Shown piece by piece: positions 26,324 to 34,060 of a DNA stretch of 64,000 bases. Under the pieces are notes generated by a model. It searched no databases. It was not told the DNA's origin and saw nothing but the letters and a program-made list of their open reading frames with translations. This stretch comes from Rheinheimera soli (GTDB taxonomy: Bacteria > Pseudomonadota > Gammaproteobacteria > Enterobacterales > Alteromonadaceae): assembly GCF_021290985.1 (NCBI RefSeq), contig NZ_JAJOYU010000016.1, positions 46,765-110,764 of the forward strand, in the 5' to 3' direction. How positions within the stretch are numbered: position 1 is the stretch's first letter; each line of letters starts with the position of its first letter. The position numbers and the translations under genes are program-made.

Positions 26324-26636
26324 AAAAATGCTCTGTTTTGGTTTAGCTTTACTATACCTCAATCAGCTTTTTGATGTTCAGGTACAGCTTTGTCTGAATA
26401 GTGCTTCAATGTGGGCCAAGAATATCAGGTGTGCTGAATATATCCCTTAGAGTTTTACAAAAAACCAGCAATGGACAGGCAGGTTGCAAAGAAGTATTTT
26501 ATTTGTTGAATTAGTGTTTTGTAGGCGGCGTTTCTTTGAAAAGATCTGTCGGTTTTGCTTTAGAAAAAAGTCGCGATATGGATCTATGGTGCCCGCCTCC
26601 CAAGATCAATAATTATTCCAAAACCAAGGACGATGA
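26324..26636. other. Intergenic region without a recognised gene
   Basis: These 313 bp separate the CWC protein from a lipoprotein gene. The promoter of the CWC gene should lie at the left end and that of the lipoprotein at the right. No conserved ORF, repeat or RNA gene was seen. Confidence 0.5.
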
Positions 26637-27134
26637 ATGAAATCCATTATTAGCTTACTTATGGCCTGTAGTTTGTTACTGGCTGGTTGTGGCAAAACAC
26701 CGGATGTAGACGAGCTAACCCAGCAATTTTCCCAGCATCACACCCAGTTTAAGCAGTTGGCTAAGATGTCATGCGACGTGAAGGCAAGTCTGAATACAAC
26801 ATTTCATCATCACAAAATAAATGCGCCGCTAGACGACTATCCAGAACATATAGCCAATCAGCTTCAGAAAATAAATACCTTATTGAACGACATTGATGCG
26901 GAAGGTATATCACTCAGTCAGAAAGGTGAGCCAGAGTGCTCACTTTTTATCACACAATGGTCCGTCTGGTTCTATGGTGAAGGTGCTTACATGGGCTATA
27001 GCTACCAGCCAGCAAAAATTAGTGACTATAACCCGGCCATTCATCAGGAAGACAAGCGTGATCCAAAAGCGCCTCTGCATTTTACCAAAGCCCTGGCCGA
27101 TGGTTGGTATATCGAATACGTCAATATACCCTGA
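26637..27134 (+). CDS. Small lipoprotein, function unknown
   Basis: This 165-residue protein has a lipoprotein signal (SLLLAGC, lipidated Cys18). The mature part holds two further cysteines (near residues 45 and 99) that may form a disulfide, a polar first half and a final aromatic-rich part (WSVWFYGEGAYMGYSYQP, DGWYIEYVNIP). I do not recognise a family. It is monocistronic, about 150 bp before purT. Confidence 0.7.
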   Translation: MKSIISLLMACSLLLAGCGKTPDVDELTQQFSQHHTQFKQLAKMSCDVKASLNTTFHHHKINAPLDDYPEHIANQLQKINTLLNDIDAEGISLSQKGEPECSLFITQWSVWFYGEGAYMGYSYQPAKISDYNPAIHQEDKRDPKAPLHFTKALADGWYIEYVNIP

Positions 27135-27282
27135 GTGTCGGCAGCGTTAAGGTGGGTGTTAGCCTAAGCTGCAGGTGGTTACAGTTTTCAGCTTGCTTAC
27201 CAGCTCCTGAACCCGCTTAAATCATTAAGTGTTGGCAGATGATTTTTGTTATGCTCTTGCACATTAAATCAAGGAGCTGCAG

Positions 27283-28467
27283 ATGAGCCAGATAGGAACC
27301 CCGGGTGCCGCCAACGCCACTAAAGTGCTGTTATTAGGTAGCGGTGAACTTGGTAAAGAAGTATGTATTGAACTCAAACGTTTAGGCTGTGAAGTGATAG
27401 CGGTCGACCGTTACGCCAATGCGCCTGCTATGCAAGTGGCCGATCGCCATTATGTAATTTCGATGCTGGACGGTGCTACTTTGCGCCAGATTGTGATCAA
27501 AGAAAAACCAGCGCTGATCGTACCTGAACTGGAAGCTATAGCCACCAGCACGCTGGTAGAGCTGGAGCAACAAGGTTTTACTGTGATCCCAAGCGCCAAA
27601 GCGGCCAACCTGACCATGAACCGCGAAGGTATTCGGCGTTTAGCGGCTGAAGAGTTACAACTGCCTACCTCGCCTTTCCGTTTTGCTGATGACAAAGCCA
27701 GCTACTTAGCAGCTGTGGCCCATATTGGTTACCCTTGTGTGGTGAAACCTATTATGTCGTCCTCCGGCAAAGGCCAGTCAGTGCTGAAATCCGACGCCGA
27801 TTTAGAAGCAGCCTGGGCTTATGCTCAGGAAGGTGGTCGTGCCGGTAAAGGCCGGGTCATAGTCGAAGGTTTTATCGACTTCGATTACGAAATCACGCTG
27901 CTGACAGTTCGTTCCATTTCCGGCACTCAATACTGCGAACCTGTTGGGCATCGTCAGGAAAAAGGTGATTACCGCGAATCATGGCAACCTCAGGCTATGT
28001 CGGCGGCTGCATTGGAAAAAGCCCAAAGTTACGCCGCTTTAGTCACTGAAGCTTTAGGTGGTTTTGGTTTATTTGGTGTGGAGTTGTTTGTGAAGGGCGA
28101 CGAGGTGTGGTTTAGCGAAGTATCACCCCGGCCACACGACACTGGTATGGTGACCTTAATTTCGCAAAACTATTCCGAATTTGCGCTGCATGCCCGCGCT
28201 ATTTTAGGTTTGCCTATTCCGGTGATCCGCCAATACGGCCCAGCAGCTTCAGCTGTGTTATTAGTGCCTGGTAATTCCCAGCAAATTGGCTATGGCAACT
28301 TAGCTCAGGCCTTAATGCAACCCGACACCGACCTGCGCCTGTTTGGGAAACCCGAAGTACAAGGCGAACGCCGTATGGGCGTAGCTTTAGCGTTAGGAGA
28401 TAACGTCGATCAGGCCAAACAAAAAGCACTGGATGTGATCGCCAAAATTAAAGTGGATGTGTTGTAG
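27283..28467 (+). CDS. purT: Formate-dependent phosphoribosylglycinamide formyltransferase
   Basis: This 394-residue enzyme is PurT (GAR transformylase 2), which uses formate and ATP to formylate glycinamide ribonucleotide in purine synthesis. It is an ATP-grasp protein of the usual length (E. coli 392). Visible signatures include [21 protein letters not shown], the ATP-grasp stretch [16 protein letters not shown] and [20 protein letters not shown] lies 7 nt upstream of the ATG. No clear PurR box was found. The last 54 bp of this gene are duplicated at 33351-33404, marking one edge of the bacteriocin locus. Confidence 0.97.
   Translation: MSQIGTPGAANATKVLLLGSGELGKEVCIELKRLGCEVIAVDRYANAPAMQVADRHYVISMLDGATLRQIVIKEKPALIVPELEAIATSTLVELEQQGFTVIPSAKAANLTMNREGIRRLAAEELQLPTSPFRFADDKASYLAAVAHIGYPCVVKPIMSSSGKGQSVLKSDADLEAAWAYAQEGGRAGKGRVIVEGFIDFDYEITLLTVRSISGTQYCEPVGHRQEKGDYRESWQPQAMSAAALEKAQSYAALVTEALGGFGLFGVELFVKGDEVWFSEVSPRPHDTGMVTLISQNYSEFALHARAILGLPIPVIRQYGPAASAVLLVPGNSQQIGYGNLAQALMQPDTDLRLFGKPEVQGERRMGVALALGDNVDQAKQKALDVIAKIKVDVL
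28414..28467 (+). repeat. purT 3'-end direct repeat, original copy
   Basis: The last 54 bp of purT recur at 33351-33404 with a single mismatch. The two copies bracket the HlyD, peptide and ABC genes, which marks either a tandem duplication or an insertion at the end of purT. Confidence 0.9.
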
Positions 28468-28501
28468 GTTTTTAAGCTGACAATTCATTTTTAAATGTGA
28501 A

Positions 28502-28534
28502 AACAAGGGCCTGCGGGCCCTTTTGTTGTTTTTG
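28502..28534 (+). terminator. Rho-independent terminator of purT
   Basis: AAGGGCC-TGC-GGGCCCTT forms a GC-rich stem with flanking A/T pairs and is followed by TTGTTGTTTTT, about 35 nt after the purT stop. Confidence 0.88.
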
Positions 28535-28804
28535 ATACCTCATAAAACCAGCTACTTAGATTAAAATCTGCCTGAAAATTAAGCAGGTGAATTTTTATAC
28601 AAAAAAGTTATATAAATCATTAGCTTGCATTAGGGTATTCTAACTGATGCCATAATTAAAAACCCTTACAATTCACTTATTTAGGTAATTAATTAACTTT
28701 TTAGGTAAAAAAGTGCTTGAAGTGTTTTTTTTTGTTAATGTAGTTTTTGTTTAAGCAACTTATTTACCTATATTGGTTTGTCTTTTGGTTGCATTGGAGT
28801 TGTT
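28535..28804 (+). promoter_or_regulatory. AT-rich promoter region of the bacteriocin locus
   Basis: The remaining 270 bp before the adaptor gene are strongly AT-rich, unlike the flanking chromosome, and contain TTTAGGTAA twice (near 28679 and 28710) and long A/T tracts. Promoter elements must be here but no single -35/-10 pair stands out. The base composition would suit silencing by H-NS-like proteins, which is inference. Confidence 0.5.
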
Positions 28805-30052
28805 GTGTCACAGGGATTATTTCGTCAGTCAGCTATTAAACATCAGTCGGCCCGCCTTGACGGCGAGGTGGTGATTGCTCAGCCTGTATCGTCCAGTGTA
28901 TTAACTGGCGCTTTGGTTCTGGTAGTGACTGCACTGGTGATTTTTTTAGTCTGGGCCTCCTTTGACCGCAAAGAAACCGTCTCTGGTTATTTAAAACCCA
29001 ACCGTGGTTTAGCCAAAATTACCGCTCCCCGTGCCGGTGTGGTTAGCGAAATTTATATTGAAGATGGCCAGCAGGTAGCGGCCGGTCAAAAGCTGTTAAA
29101 AATTTCAGTGCAGGACCAACTGGCTCAGGGCCAAAGCTTAACTTTAAGTTTAACTGAAGCTTTGGATACACAAGCTCTGTTGCTGGAGCAACGGCGGCAG
29201 CAAAGCAACCAGCAGTATCAGCAACAACAAGCTGAGCTGAACTCCCGTTTAGTGTCCAGTCAGCAATTAATAGGCGAAATAACTACACAACAGCAGATGC
29301 TGCAACAACGGCTGGAGTTAAATCAAAAACGTTATGCAGATTATCAGGCGTTAAGCCAACAAGGTGCTGTCACTCAGGACGAGCTGGACAAGCAAAAAGA
29401 GCTGCTATTGAACTTGCAACAATTGTTGGCTGAACAAAAAGCCAGTGAGCAGGCGCAGCTAAATCAAGTGCAACAAATTCAGGGCCAGCTCGCACGTTTA
29501 CCTATGGAACAGCAACAACAGCAGGCCATTCTGGCTACTGAGTTATCGCAGTTGCAGCAGCAAAAAACTGAATTGCAGGGCCGTGGTGAACTGGTATTAA
29601 CAGCCCCTGTGGCAGGGCGTGTGACTAATTTAGTGGCTGAATTAGGCAACAGCATAGCGGCCGCTTTGCCACTACTCACCATAATGCCGGAACAGGCTGA
29701 ATTATTAGCAGTGTTATTAGTGCCGACCCGTGCTTATGGTTTTGTCCAGCCGGGGCAGCAGGCAAGGTTACGTTTTGACGCCTTTCCGTACCAGCGTTTT
29801 GGCAGTTACGAAGGGCAAGTAATAAAAACGGCGCAGGCTATAGTGCTTCCAAATGAAGTAGATATGCCTGTCGCCTTACAGGAGCCAGTGTACCGCGTTG
29901 AGGTGCAACTGGAATCGCAACAAATCCGCGCTTTTAACAACAATGTTCCGCTGCAATCGGGCATGTTGTTAAGCGCAGATATAGTGCTGGAACAACGCAG
30001 CCTGATGGCCTGGTTGTTTGAGCCGATCTTAAGCCTGAAAGGCAGGCTGTAA
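28805..30052 (+). CDS. HlyD-family adaptor of bacteriocin exporter
   Basis: This 415-residue membrane-fusion protein has one N-terminal transmembrane helix (about residues 32-54), a biotinyl-lipoyl-like half (LAKITAPRAGVVSEIYIEDGQQVAAGQKL), a long glutamine-rich coiled coil (about 105-255), the second lipoyl half (TAPVAGRVTNLVAELGNSIAAA) and a C-terminal beta-barrel region. Such adaptors link inner-membrane ABC exporters to an outer-membrane channel. The GTG at 28805 is chosen because GGAG lies 5 nt upstream; a TTG at 28778 adds nine residues. It begins the operon with the double-glycine peptides and the C39 ABC exporter. Its final 45 codons recur as a broken copy at 33637-33769. No TolC gene is in the window. 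Confidence 0.92.
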   Translation: MSQGLFRQSAIKHQSARLDGEVVIAQPVSSSVLTGALVLVVTALVIFLVWASFDRKETVSGYLKPNRGLAKITAPRAGVVSEIYIEDGQQVAAGQKLLKISVQDQLAQGQSLTLSLTEALDTQALLLEQRRQQSNQQYQQQQAELNSRLVSSQQLIGEITTQQQMLQQRLELNQKRYADYQALSQQGAVTQDELDKQKELLLNLQQLLAEQKASEQAQLNQVQQIQGQLARLPMEQQQQQAILATELSQLQQQKTELQGRGELVLTAPVAGRVTNLVAELGNSIAAALPLLTIMPEQAELLAVLLVPTRAYGFVQPGQQARLRFDAFPYQRFGSYEGQVIKTAQAIVLPNEVDMPVALQEPVYRVEVQLESQQIRAFNNNVPLQSGMLLSADIVLEQRSLMAWLFEPILSLKGRL

Positions 30053-30079
30053 TCTTTAATCATCTCAAGGAGAGATCAT

Positions 30080-30265
30080 ATGCAAGAGTTAACATTTGAG
30101 CAAGTGGAAGAAGTGAGTGGTGGTCTAGTGTTTTTAATCCCTCCTGCAGTTGGTGGCGCGCTGAAAGCCGCAGGTATGATAGGTGGGTTCATGGGCGGTG
30201 TTGGTGCTGGTTATACTTTAGCCAATGAATTGATTGGTTTTTATGACAAAGTAATGACACAGTGA
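30080..30265 (+). CDS. Double-glycine bacteriocin precursor 1
   Basis: This 61-residue peptide has a 15-residue leader (MQELTFEQVEEVSGG) of the double-glycine type: hydrophobic residues at -12, -7 and -4 and Gly-Gly at -2/-1. The predicted core of 46 residues is hydrophobic and glycine-rich (IPPAVGGALKAAGMIGG, FMGGVGAGYT), with GxxxG motifs like those of pore-forming class II bacteriocins. AAGGAG lies 7 nt upstream of the ATG. It lies between the adaptor gene and a second peptide, upstream of a C39-peptidase exporter that would remove the leader. It shares leader and upstream DNA with precursor 3. I know of no named bacteriocin with this core. Confidence 0.88.
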   Translation: MQELTFEQVEEVSGGLVFLIPPAVGGALKAAGMIGGFMGGVGAGYTLANELIGFYDKVMTQ

Positions 30266-30278
30266 AGGTTGATTAATT

Positions 30279-30479
30279 ATGCAAATCGTACATGAAGATA
30301 GAAATTTAGTTGAGCTTTCAATTGAAGAATTGACTGAAGTTAATGGTGGTGCATCAAATAGATATGTAGCAGCTGGCCGCATGATCGCGAATGGAGCTCG
30401 TATAGCCGGACCCTGGGGAGTTGCTGCAGGACTAGTCATAACCATTGGTCTTGAAATTTACGAGCGAAGCCAAGAATAA
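30279..30479 (+). CDS. Double-glycine bacteriocin precursor 2
   Basis: This 66-residue peptide has a 24-residue leader ending LSIEELTEVNGG, a near-ideal double-glycine leader (L at -12, E at -8, L at -7, V at -4). The predicted 42-residue core (starting ASNRYVAAGRMIANGARIAG) is amphipathic then hydrophobic, with a charged end YERSQE. It begins 13 nt after the stop of precursor 1 and is followed by a 41-residue membrane protein. Precursors 1 and 2 could form a two-peptide bacteriocin, which is inferred from their adjacency and GxxxG-like motifs. The 3' end of a lost paralogue of this gene is visible at 30986-31042. Confidence 0.86.
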   Translation: MQIVHEDRNLVELSIEELTEVNGGASNRYVAAGRMIANGARIAGPWGVAAGLVITIGLEIYERSQE

Positions 30480-30521
30480 AAGGGCATAGCTCCCTTTTGT
30501 GAAGTTTTTTTTGAGGTCAAT

Positions 30522-30647
30522 ATGGCATTTGAGAAAATATTTTTTTCACTGGGTGTGTTGCTTGGGGCATTAGTAGGCGTTGCACTTGGGCATTTTTTGA
30601 TTCGGAATGCCTTTGAGTTTTTCGATCGACTAATTGCAGTATTTTGA
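30522..30647 (+). CDS. 41-residue single-helix protein, candidate immunity protein (copy a)
   Basis: A short ORF preceded by TTGAGG encodes MAFEKIFFSLGVLLGALVGV followed by ALGHFLIRNAFEFFDRLIAVF: one glycine-zipper-like transmembrane helix flanked by charged residues. A near-identical protein is encoded at 31083-31208, and both lie behind a double-glycine peptide or its remnant. Selective retention of reading frame in both copies argues that it is real. Immunity proteins of class II bacteriocins and microcins are often this kind of small membrane protein, so immunity is the leading hypothesis. A peptide accessory role is the alternative. Confidence 0.7.
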   Translation: MAFEKIFFSLGVLLGALVGVALGHFLIRNAFEFFDRLIAVF

Positions 30648-30654
30648 AACAAAA

Positions 30655-30695
30655 ATGATCTACCAATCGTAAGCCGCTGAATGCGGCTTACGATC
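30655..30695 (+). pseudogene. Dead 5' fragment of the ABC exporter gene, now a perfect hairpin
   Basis: The first codons of the exporter gene at 31216 are duplicated here (ATG ATC TAC CAA TCG, then TAA where the intact copy has GAA). The fragment stops matching after about 14 codons. Its sequence has become ATCGTAAGCCGC-TGAAT-GCGGCTTACGAT, a perfect 12-bp stem at 30666-30694. It may act as a transcription or mRNA-stability element after the first peptide/membrane-protein pair. Confidence 0.8.
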
Positions 30696-30738
30696 AATTA
30701 GGTCTAGTCTTGCACTTTGCCCTGAATTATTATTTGTT

Positions 30739-30951
30739 CATGAACTTTATCTAATTTTCTGAAACAGGATTATACATAGTAAGGATCGAGTTACTTGCGC
30801 CTAAATCTTTTTGATGGAGTATATTTATACAAAGTTTCCTTGCTTCGTTTATGGCATTTTCCAGTATTTGACGATTCATTCACAGAACAAGAGTATTTTT
30901 GCAAAAAATAGTGTTCATGATAGAGCGCCCGAGACGATTAGGTTTCATGGG
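30739..30951. repeat. Degenerate repeat A (partner at 34223)
   Basis: About 210 bp, roughly three-quarters identical to 34223-34433, including long matches such as TTGCTTCGTTTATGGCATTT. It follows the first peptide/membrane-protein pair as copy B follows the third peptide. The minus strand keeps coding-like stretches in both copies (QVLENAINEAR in B, QILENAINEAR in A), so it may be the decayed 3' end of a gene. The family is not recognised. Confidence 0.75.
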
Positions 30952-30985
30952 CTAAAGGCAAGCATTGAATCATTGTTGATAGTGA

Positions 30986-31042
30986 CTTGCAGCGAGAGTT
31001 GCCATCAATATTGGTCGTGAGATGTATGAGCGGGCACAGTAA
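30986..31042 (+). pseudogene. 3' remnant of a fourth bacteriocin precursor
   Basis: These bases encode LAARVAINIGREMYERAQ and a stop, which aligns with the end of precursor 2 (VAAGLVITIGLEIYERSQE). The upstream part is lost and replaced by repeat A. The following spacer also matches the spacer behind precursor 2, so the peptide/membrane-protein unit was duplicated and the second peptide then decayed. Confidence 0.75.
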
Positions 31043-31082
31043 AAAGGAGGTCCTTTTTGTGAAACATTTTTTGGAGTTTGAT

Positions 31083-31208
31083 GTGCTGTTTGAAAAAATA
31101 TTTTTTTCTTTAGGTGTATTGTTTGGGATAATAGTAGGCGTTGCACTTGGTCATTTTTTGATTCGGAATGCTTTTGAGCTTTTTGATCGACTAATTGCGG
31201 TGTTTTGA
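31083..31208 (+). CDS. 41-residue single-helix protein, candidate immunity protein (copy b)
   Basis: This encodes the second copy of the small membrane protein (VLFEKIFFSLGVLFGIIVGV then ALGHFLIRNAFELFDRLIAVF). The GTG at 31083 aligns with the ATG of copy a and has GGAG upstream; an in-frame GTG at 31059 behind a better AAGGAGG is possible and adds eight residues. The two copies differ at few, mostly conservative positions. It ends 7 nt before the ABC exporter start, so the exporter is probably translated with it. Confidence 0.68.
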   Translation: MLFEKIFFSLGVLFGIIVGVALGHFLIRNAFELFDRLIAVF

Positions 31209-31215
31209 AACAAAA

Positions 31216-33306
31216 ATGATTTACCAATCCGAAGCCGCTGAATGTGGTTTAGCCTGTGTGGCTATGGTGGCCAATGATCATGGTCATCAACTTGATCTAA
31301 CCACCTTACGTAATCGCTATAGCGTATCGCTCAAAGGCGCTAACTTGCAGCAGTTGATGCAACTTGCTGGTCAGTTGGGTATGGCGCCTCGTGCCTTAAA
31401 ACTGGATTTAGCCGATTTAAAAAACTTGCGCTTGCCCTGCATTTTGCATTGGGATATGAACCATTTTGTGGTGCTGAAAAAAGTTAGCAACAAAGGCATT
31501 ACCATTCTTGACCCTGCTATGGGTGAACGTGTTGTGGCATTGGCTGATGTGGATAAATCTTTTACTGGCGTGGCACTGGAGCTTAGCCCCACTACTGAAT
31601 TTCAGAAAATTGATGAACGAGTCAAACTGGGCCTTACGGCTTTTTGGAGCAAGGTGCAGGGCCTGGTGCCGTCCCTTGTTAAGCTGTTTATTTTGTCTTT
31701 GTTGTTACAGCTTTTTGTATTGGCTGCACCTTATTACACTCAACTGGTGGTGGATGAAGTTTTAGTCAGTCACGACACGCCGCTGTTGGTAGTGCTGGCC
31801 TTAGGTTTTGGTTTATTGATGCTTGTGCAAACCCTGACTCAAACTTTAAGAGGTTGGGTGGTATTGCATTTAGGCTCCGTGATGAGCCTGCAAATGGCCA
31901 CTAATTTATTCCGCCATTTATTGCATTTACCACTGAGCTTTTTTGAAAAACGCCATATGGGCGATATTGTCTCGCGCTTTGGTTCACTGAATTCAGTGCG
32001 CGAGCTATTAACCACAAGCCTGGTGGAAGGTGTGATCGATGGCGTAATGGCCATTACTGTGCTGGTGATGATGTATTTATATAGCCCACAGTTGAGTATG
32101 GTGGTGCTGGCCGCCGTGGTGATTTACGCCCTTATTCGCGCCATGTTGTACCGGCCTTTGCGGCAGCGCACTGAAGCTAGCATAGTAGCCAGCGCCAAAG
32201 AGCAAAGTAACTTTATGGAAACAGTGCGCGGCATGCAAAGCATTAAGTTGTTTGGTCAGCAAAGCCAGCGCTTAAATATCTGGCAAAACCGTTATGCCGA
32301 TGCGGTGAATCAAAACTACCGACTGGGCAAATGGCAAATTTCTTACAGCACGATTAACCAGTTATTATTTGGTATTGAAAACACGCTGGTGGTGTATTTG
32401 GCGGCATGGGCAGTGCTGGATGGCAATATCAGTGTAGGTATGTTGTTTGCTTTTATGGCCTATAAAAACCAGTTCACCAGCCGGACAACTGCGCTGATTG
32501 ATAAAGTGATTGCAATTAAAATGACGCGGCTGCACTTAGACAGGTTGGCTGATATAGCGCTGACTGAAAAAGAACAGGAAGGCGAAACCGCACAGCAACG
32601 TGAGATCAGCGGTGCTCTTAGTTTAAAAGATGTGGCCTTTCGTTATGCCAGTAACGACCCTTTATTATTTAACGGCTTAAACCTCGAAGTTAAGGCTGGC
32701 GAAAGCGTGGCTATTATTGGCCCTTCTGGTACTGGTAAAACGACCTTGTTAAAACTGATGTTGGGTTTATTGCCATTAGAGGCAGGTAAAGTAGAAGCCG
32801 ATGGTGTGGATATAAAGCATTTGGGCTTAAGGCATTATCGGCAGCAAATTGCAGCAGTCATGCAGGAAGATGCTTTAATGTCGGGCACGCTGGCGGAAAA
32901 TATCAGCTTTTTTGACAGCCAAATGGATATGCAAAAAGTGATGGCCTGCGCTCAATTGGCTGGTATTCATCAGGATATAGCCGCTATGCAAATGGGCTAC
33001 AACGCCTTAATTGGTGATATGGGCAGCAGTTTATCCGGCGGCCAGAAGCAGCGGGTATTATTAGCCCGGGCTTTGTACCGCCAACCAAAAATTCTGTTTA
33101 TGGACGAAGCTACCAGCCATTTAGATATTCAGTTGGAGCATTATGTCAACGAAGCCATTAGTCAGCTGCCGATGACCCGCATTATTATTGCCCACAGACC
33201 ACAAACCATTTTAAATGCCGACCGTATTATTCAGCTGCATCAGGGCCAGTTAACGGATGTAACAGAAGCTTATAAACAGCAAATGCTGCCAGCGAAGACG
33301 GCTTGA
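31216..33306 (+). CDS. Peptidase-containing ABC exporter (C39 type)
   Basis: This 696-residue protein joins three domains: an N-terminal C39 cysteine peptidase (Cys10 in QSEAAECGLAC, His83 in NHFVVL, Asp99 in ILDPAMG), a six-helix exporter domain (about residues 150-430) and an ATPase domain (Walker A GPSGTGKTT, signature LSGGQKQR, Walker B ILFMDEAT). Proteins of this kind (CvaB-like) cleave double-glycine leaders and export the core peptide. The catalytic triad is intact, so it should be active. The ATG at 31216 gives the usual start 7 nt after copy b of the small membrane protein. With the adaptor at 28805 and a TolC-type channel from elsewhere it would export all three peptides. Confidence 0.95.
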   Translation: MIYQSEAAECGLACVAMVANDHGHQLDLTTLRNRYSVSLKGANLQQLMQLAGQLGMAPRALKLDLADLKNLRLPCILHWDMNHFVVLKKVSNKGITILDPAMGERVVALADVDKSFTGVALELSPTTEFQKIDERVKLGLTAFWSKVQGLVPSLVKLFILSLLLQLFVLAAPYYTQLVVDEVLVSHDTPLLVVLALGFGLLMLVQTLTQTLRGWVVLHLGSVMSLQMATNLFRHLLHLPLSFFEKRHMGDIVSRFGSLNSVRELLTTSLVEGVIDGVMAITVLVMMYLYSPQLSMVVLAAVVIYALIRAMLYRPLRQRTEASIVASAKEQSNFMETVRGMQSIKLFGQQSQRLNIWQNRYADAVNQNYRLGKWQISYSTINQLLFGIENTLVVYLAAWAVLDGNISVGMLFAFMAYKNQFTSRTTALIDKVIAIKMTRLHLDRLADIALTEKEQEGETAQQREISGALSLKDVAFRYASNDPLLFNGLNLEVKAGESVAIIGPSGTGKTTLLKLMLGLLPLEAGKVEADGVDIKHLGLRHYRQQIAAVMQEDALMSGTLAENISFFDSQMDMQKVMACAQLAGIHQDIAAMQMGYNALIGDMGSSLSGGQKQRVLLARALYRQPKILFMDEATSHLDIQLEHYVNEAISQLPMTRIIIAHRPQTILNADRIIQLHQGQLTDVTEAYKQQMLPAKTA

Positions 33307-33350
33307 GTGTAAATAGCTCCGAAGTTCTTTTAAGGAAATCGGCAAATGAC

Positions 33351-33404
33351 GCCAAACAAAAAGCACTGGATGTGATCACCAAAATTAAAGTGGATGTGTT
33401 GTAG
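33351..33404 (+). repeat. purT 3'-end direct repeat, second copy
   Basis: These 54 bp repeat the last 54 bp of purT with one mismatch, including the in-frame stop, but no other purT sequence is attached. A GC-rich imperfect hairpin follows at 33420-33446, in the position of the purT terminator. Confidence 0.92.
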
Positions 33405-33632
33405 CTTTGATATTTTCACAAGCAGGGGCCAGCAGGCCTCTGCCTGGTTTCCCCCTTGGATTTCAGCTTGATCTCCTCAGGTTTTACCCCTAAAAATCTG
33501 CAAAATTAAATTTCTTTATTCATCAAACTATTAAAGTCTGATCCCCCATTTTGGTCTGGCTATCGCTTGTTTTTCTTTATTGTTAAATTATATTTAATTT
33601 AAAGTAAAATTTGTGTTTTTTGTTGTTTGGGA
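33405..33632. other. AT-rich intergenic stretch between duplication scars
   Basis: After the hairpin near 33420-33446 the sequence is very AT-rich and carries no ORF. It occupies the same place as the AT-rich promoter region upstream of the intact adaptor gene and may supply the promoter for precursor 3. Confidence 0.5.
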
Positions 33633-33636
33633 AGCG

Positions 33637-33769
33637 ACAAATCCGTGCTTTTAGCAACACTGTTCCGCTTCAACCGGGCATTGTTGCTAAATGCGGATGT
33701 AGTGCTGAAACAACGCAGCCTAATGGCTTGGTTATATGAGCCGCTCTTAAGCCTTCAAGGCAGGCTGCA
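33637..33769 (+). pseudogene. Frameshifted 3' fragment of the HlyD adaptor gene
   Basis: This is a second copy of the adaptor 3' end (compare 29920-30052). One extra T after CGGGCAT breaks the reading frame, and the stop codon of the original is mutated (CTGTAA to CTGCAC). After the break the frame still reads QRSLMAWLYEPLLSLQGRL. The homology continues without a gap into the precursor 3 leader, so both were copied together. Confidence 0.9.
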
Positions 33770-33797
33770 CTCGTTAATCAACTCAAGGAGAGATAAA

Positions 33798-34001
33798 ATG
33801 CAAGAGTTAACATTTGAACAAGTGGAAGAAGTGAGTGGTGGTGTATCACAAGATATGGCTATTGGTGGCAATCTGAGCATCGTTGGGATTGGTGTTGGAA
33901 TTGCTGTTGCTGGCTCTGCTCCAGTATGGTTCCCTGTTGCAATGATAGGTGTCAGTATCGGATTGACGGCATCATATTTTTATAGCGTACTAGCAGAGTA
34001 G
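33798..34001 (+). CDS. Double-glycine bacteriocin precursor 3
   Basis: This 67-residue peptide has the same 15-residue leader as precursor 1 (MQELTFEQVEEVSGG) but a different 52-residue core that begins VSQDMAIGGNLSIVGIGVGI, is strongly hydrophobic with repeated GxG/GxxxG motifs, and ends SYFYSVLAE. The leader and Shine-Dalgarno (AAGGAG) were duplicated with the adaptor fragment upstream, while the core has diverged or been exchanged. It would be matured and exported by the C39 ABC exporter 0.5 kb upstream. A hairpin follows the stop. Confidence 0.86.
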   Translation: MQELTFEQVEEVSGGVSQDMAIGGNLSIVGIGVGIAVAGSAPVWFPVAMIGVSIGLTASYFYSVLAE

Positions 34002-34008
34002 TTGAATT

Positions 34009-34029
34009 GGGCGCATCACTGATGCGCCC
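34009..34029 (+). terminator. Hairpin after precursor 3
   Basis: GGGCGCATC-ACT-GATGCGCCC is a perfect 9-bp stem with a 3-nt loop, followed by only TT. It could attenuate transcription so that the peptide is made in excess over the downstream membrane protein. Confidence 0.6.
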
Positions 34030-34060
34030 TTAAGATCCTCGTCAAATTGAGAGTGATATT

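Noticed and set aside
27135..27282. PurR operator before purT
   Set aside because: No sequence close to the ACGCAAACGTTTGCGT consensus was found.
30811..31020. A 69-residue plus-strand ORF across repeat A
   Set aside because: It overlaps a degenerate repeat and the remnant of a peptide gene, has no Shine-Dalgarno, and is not kept open in the homologous copy B.
33351..33404. attL/attR pair of an integrative element at purT
   Set aside because: The repeat is suggestive, but there is no integrase, no other mobility gene, and hlyD homology at the second copy is better explained by tandem duplication.
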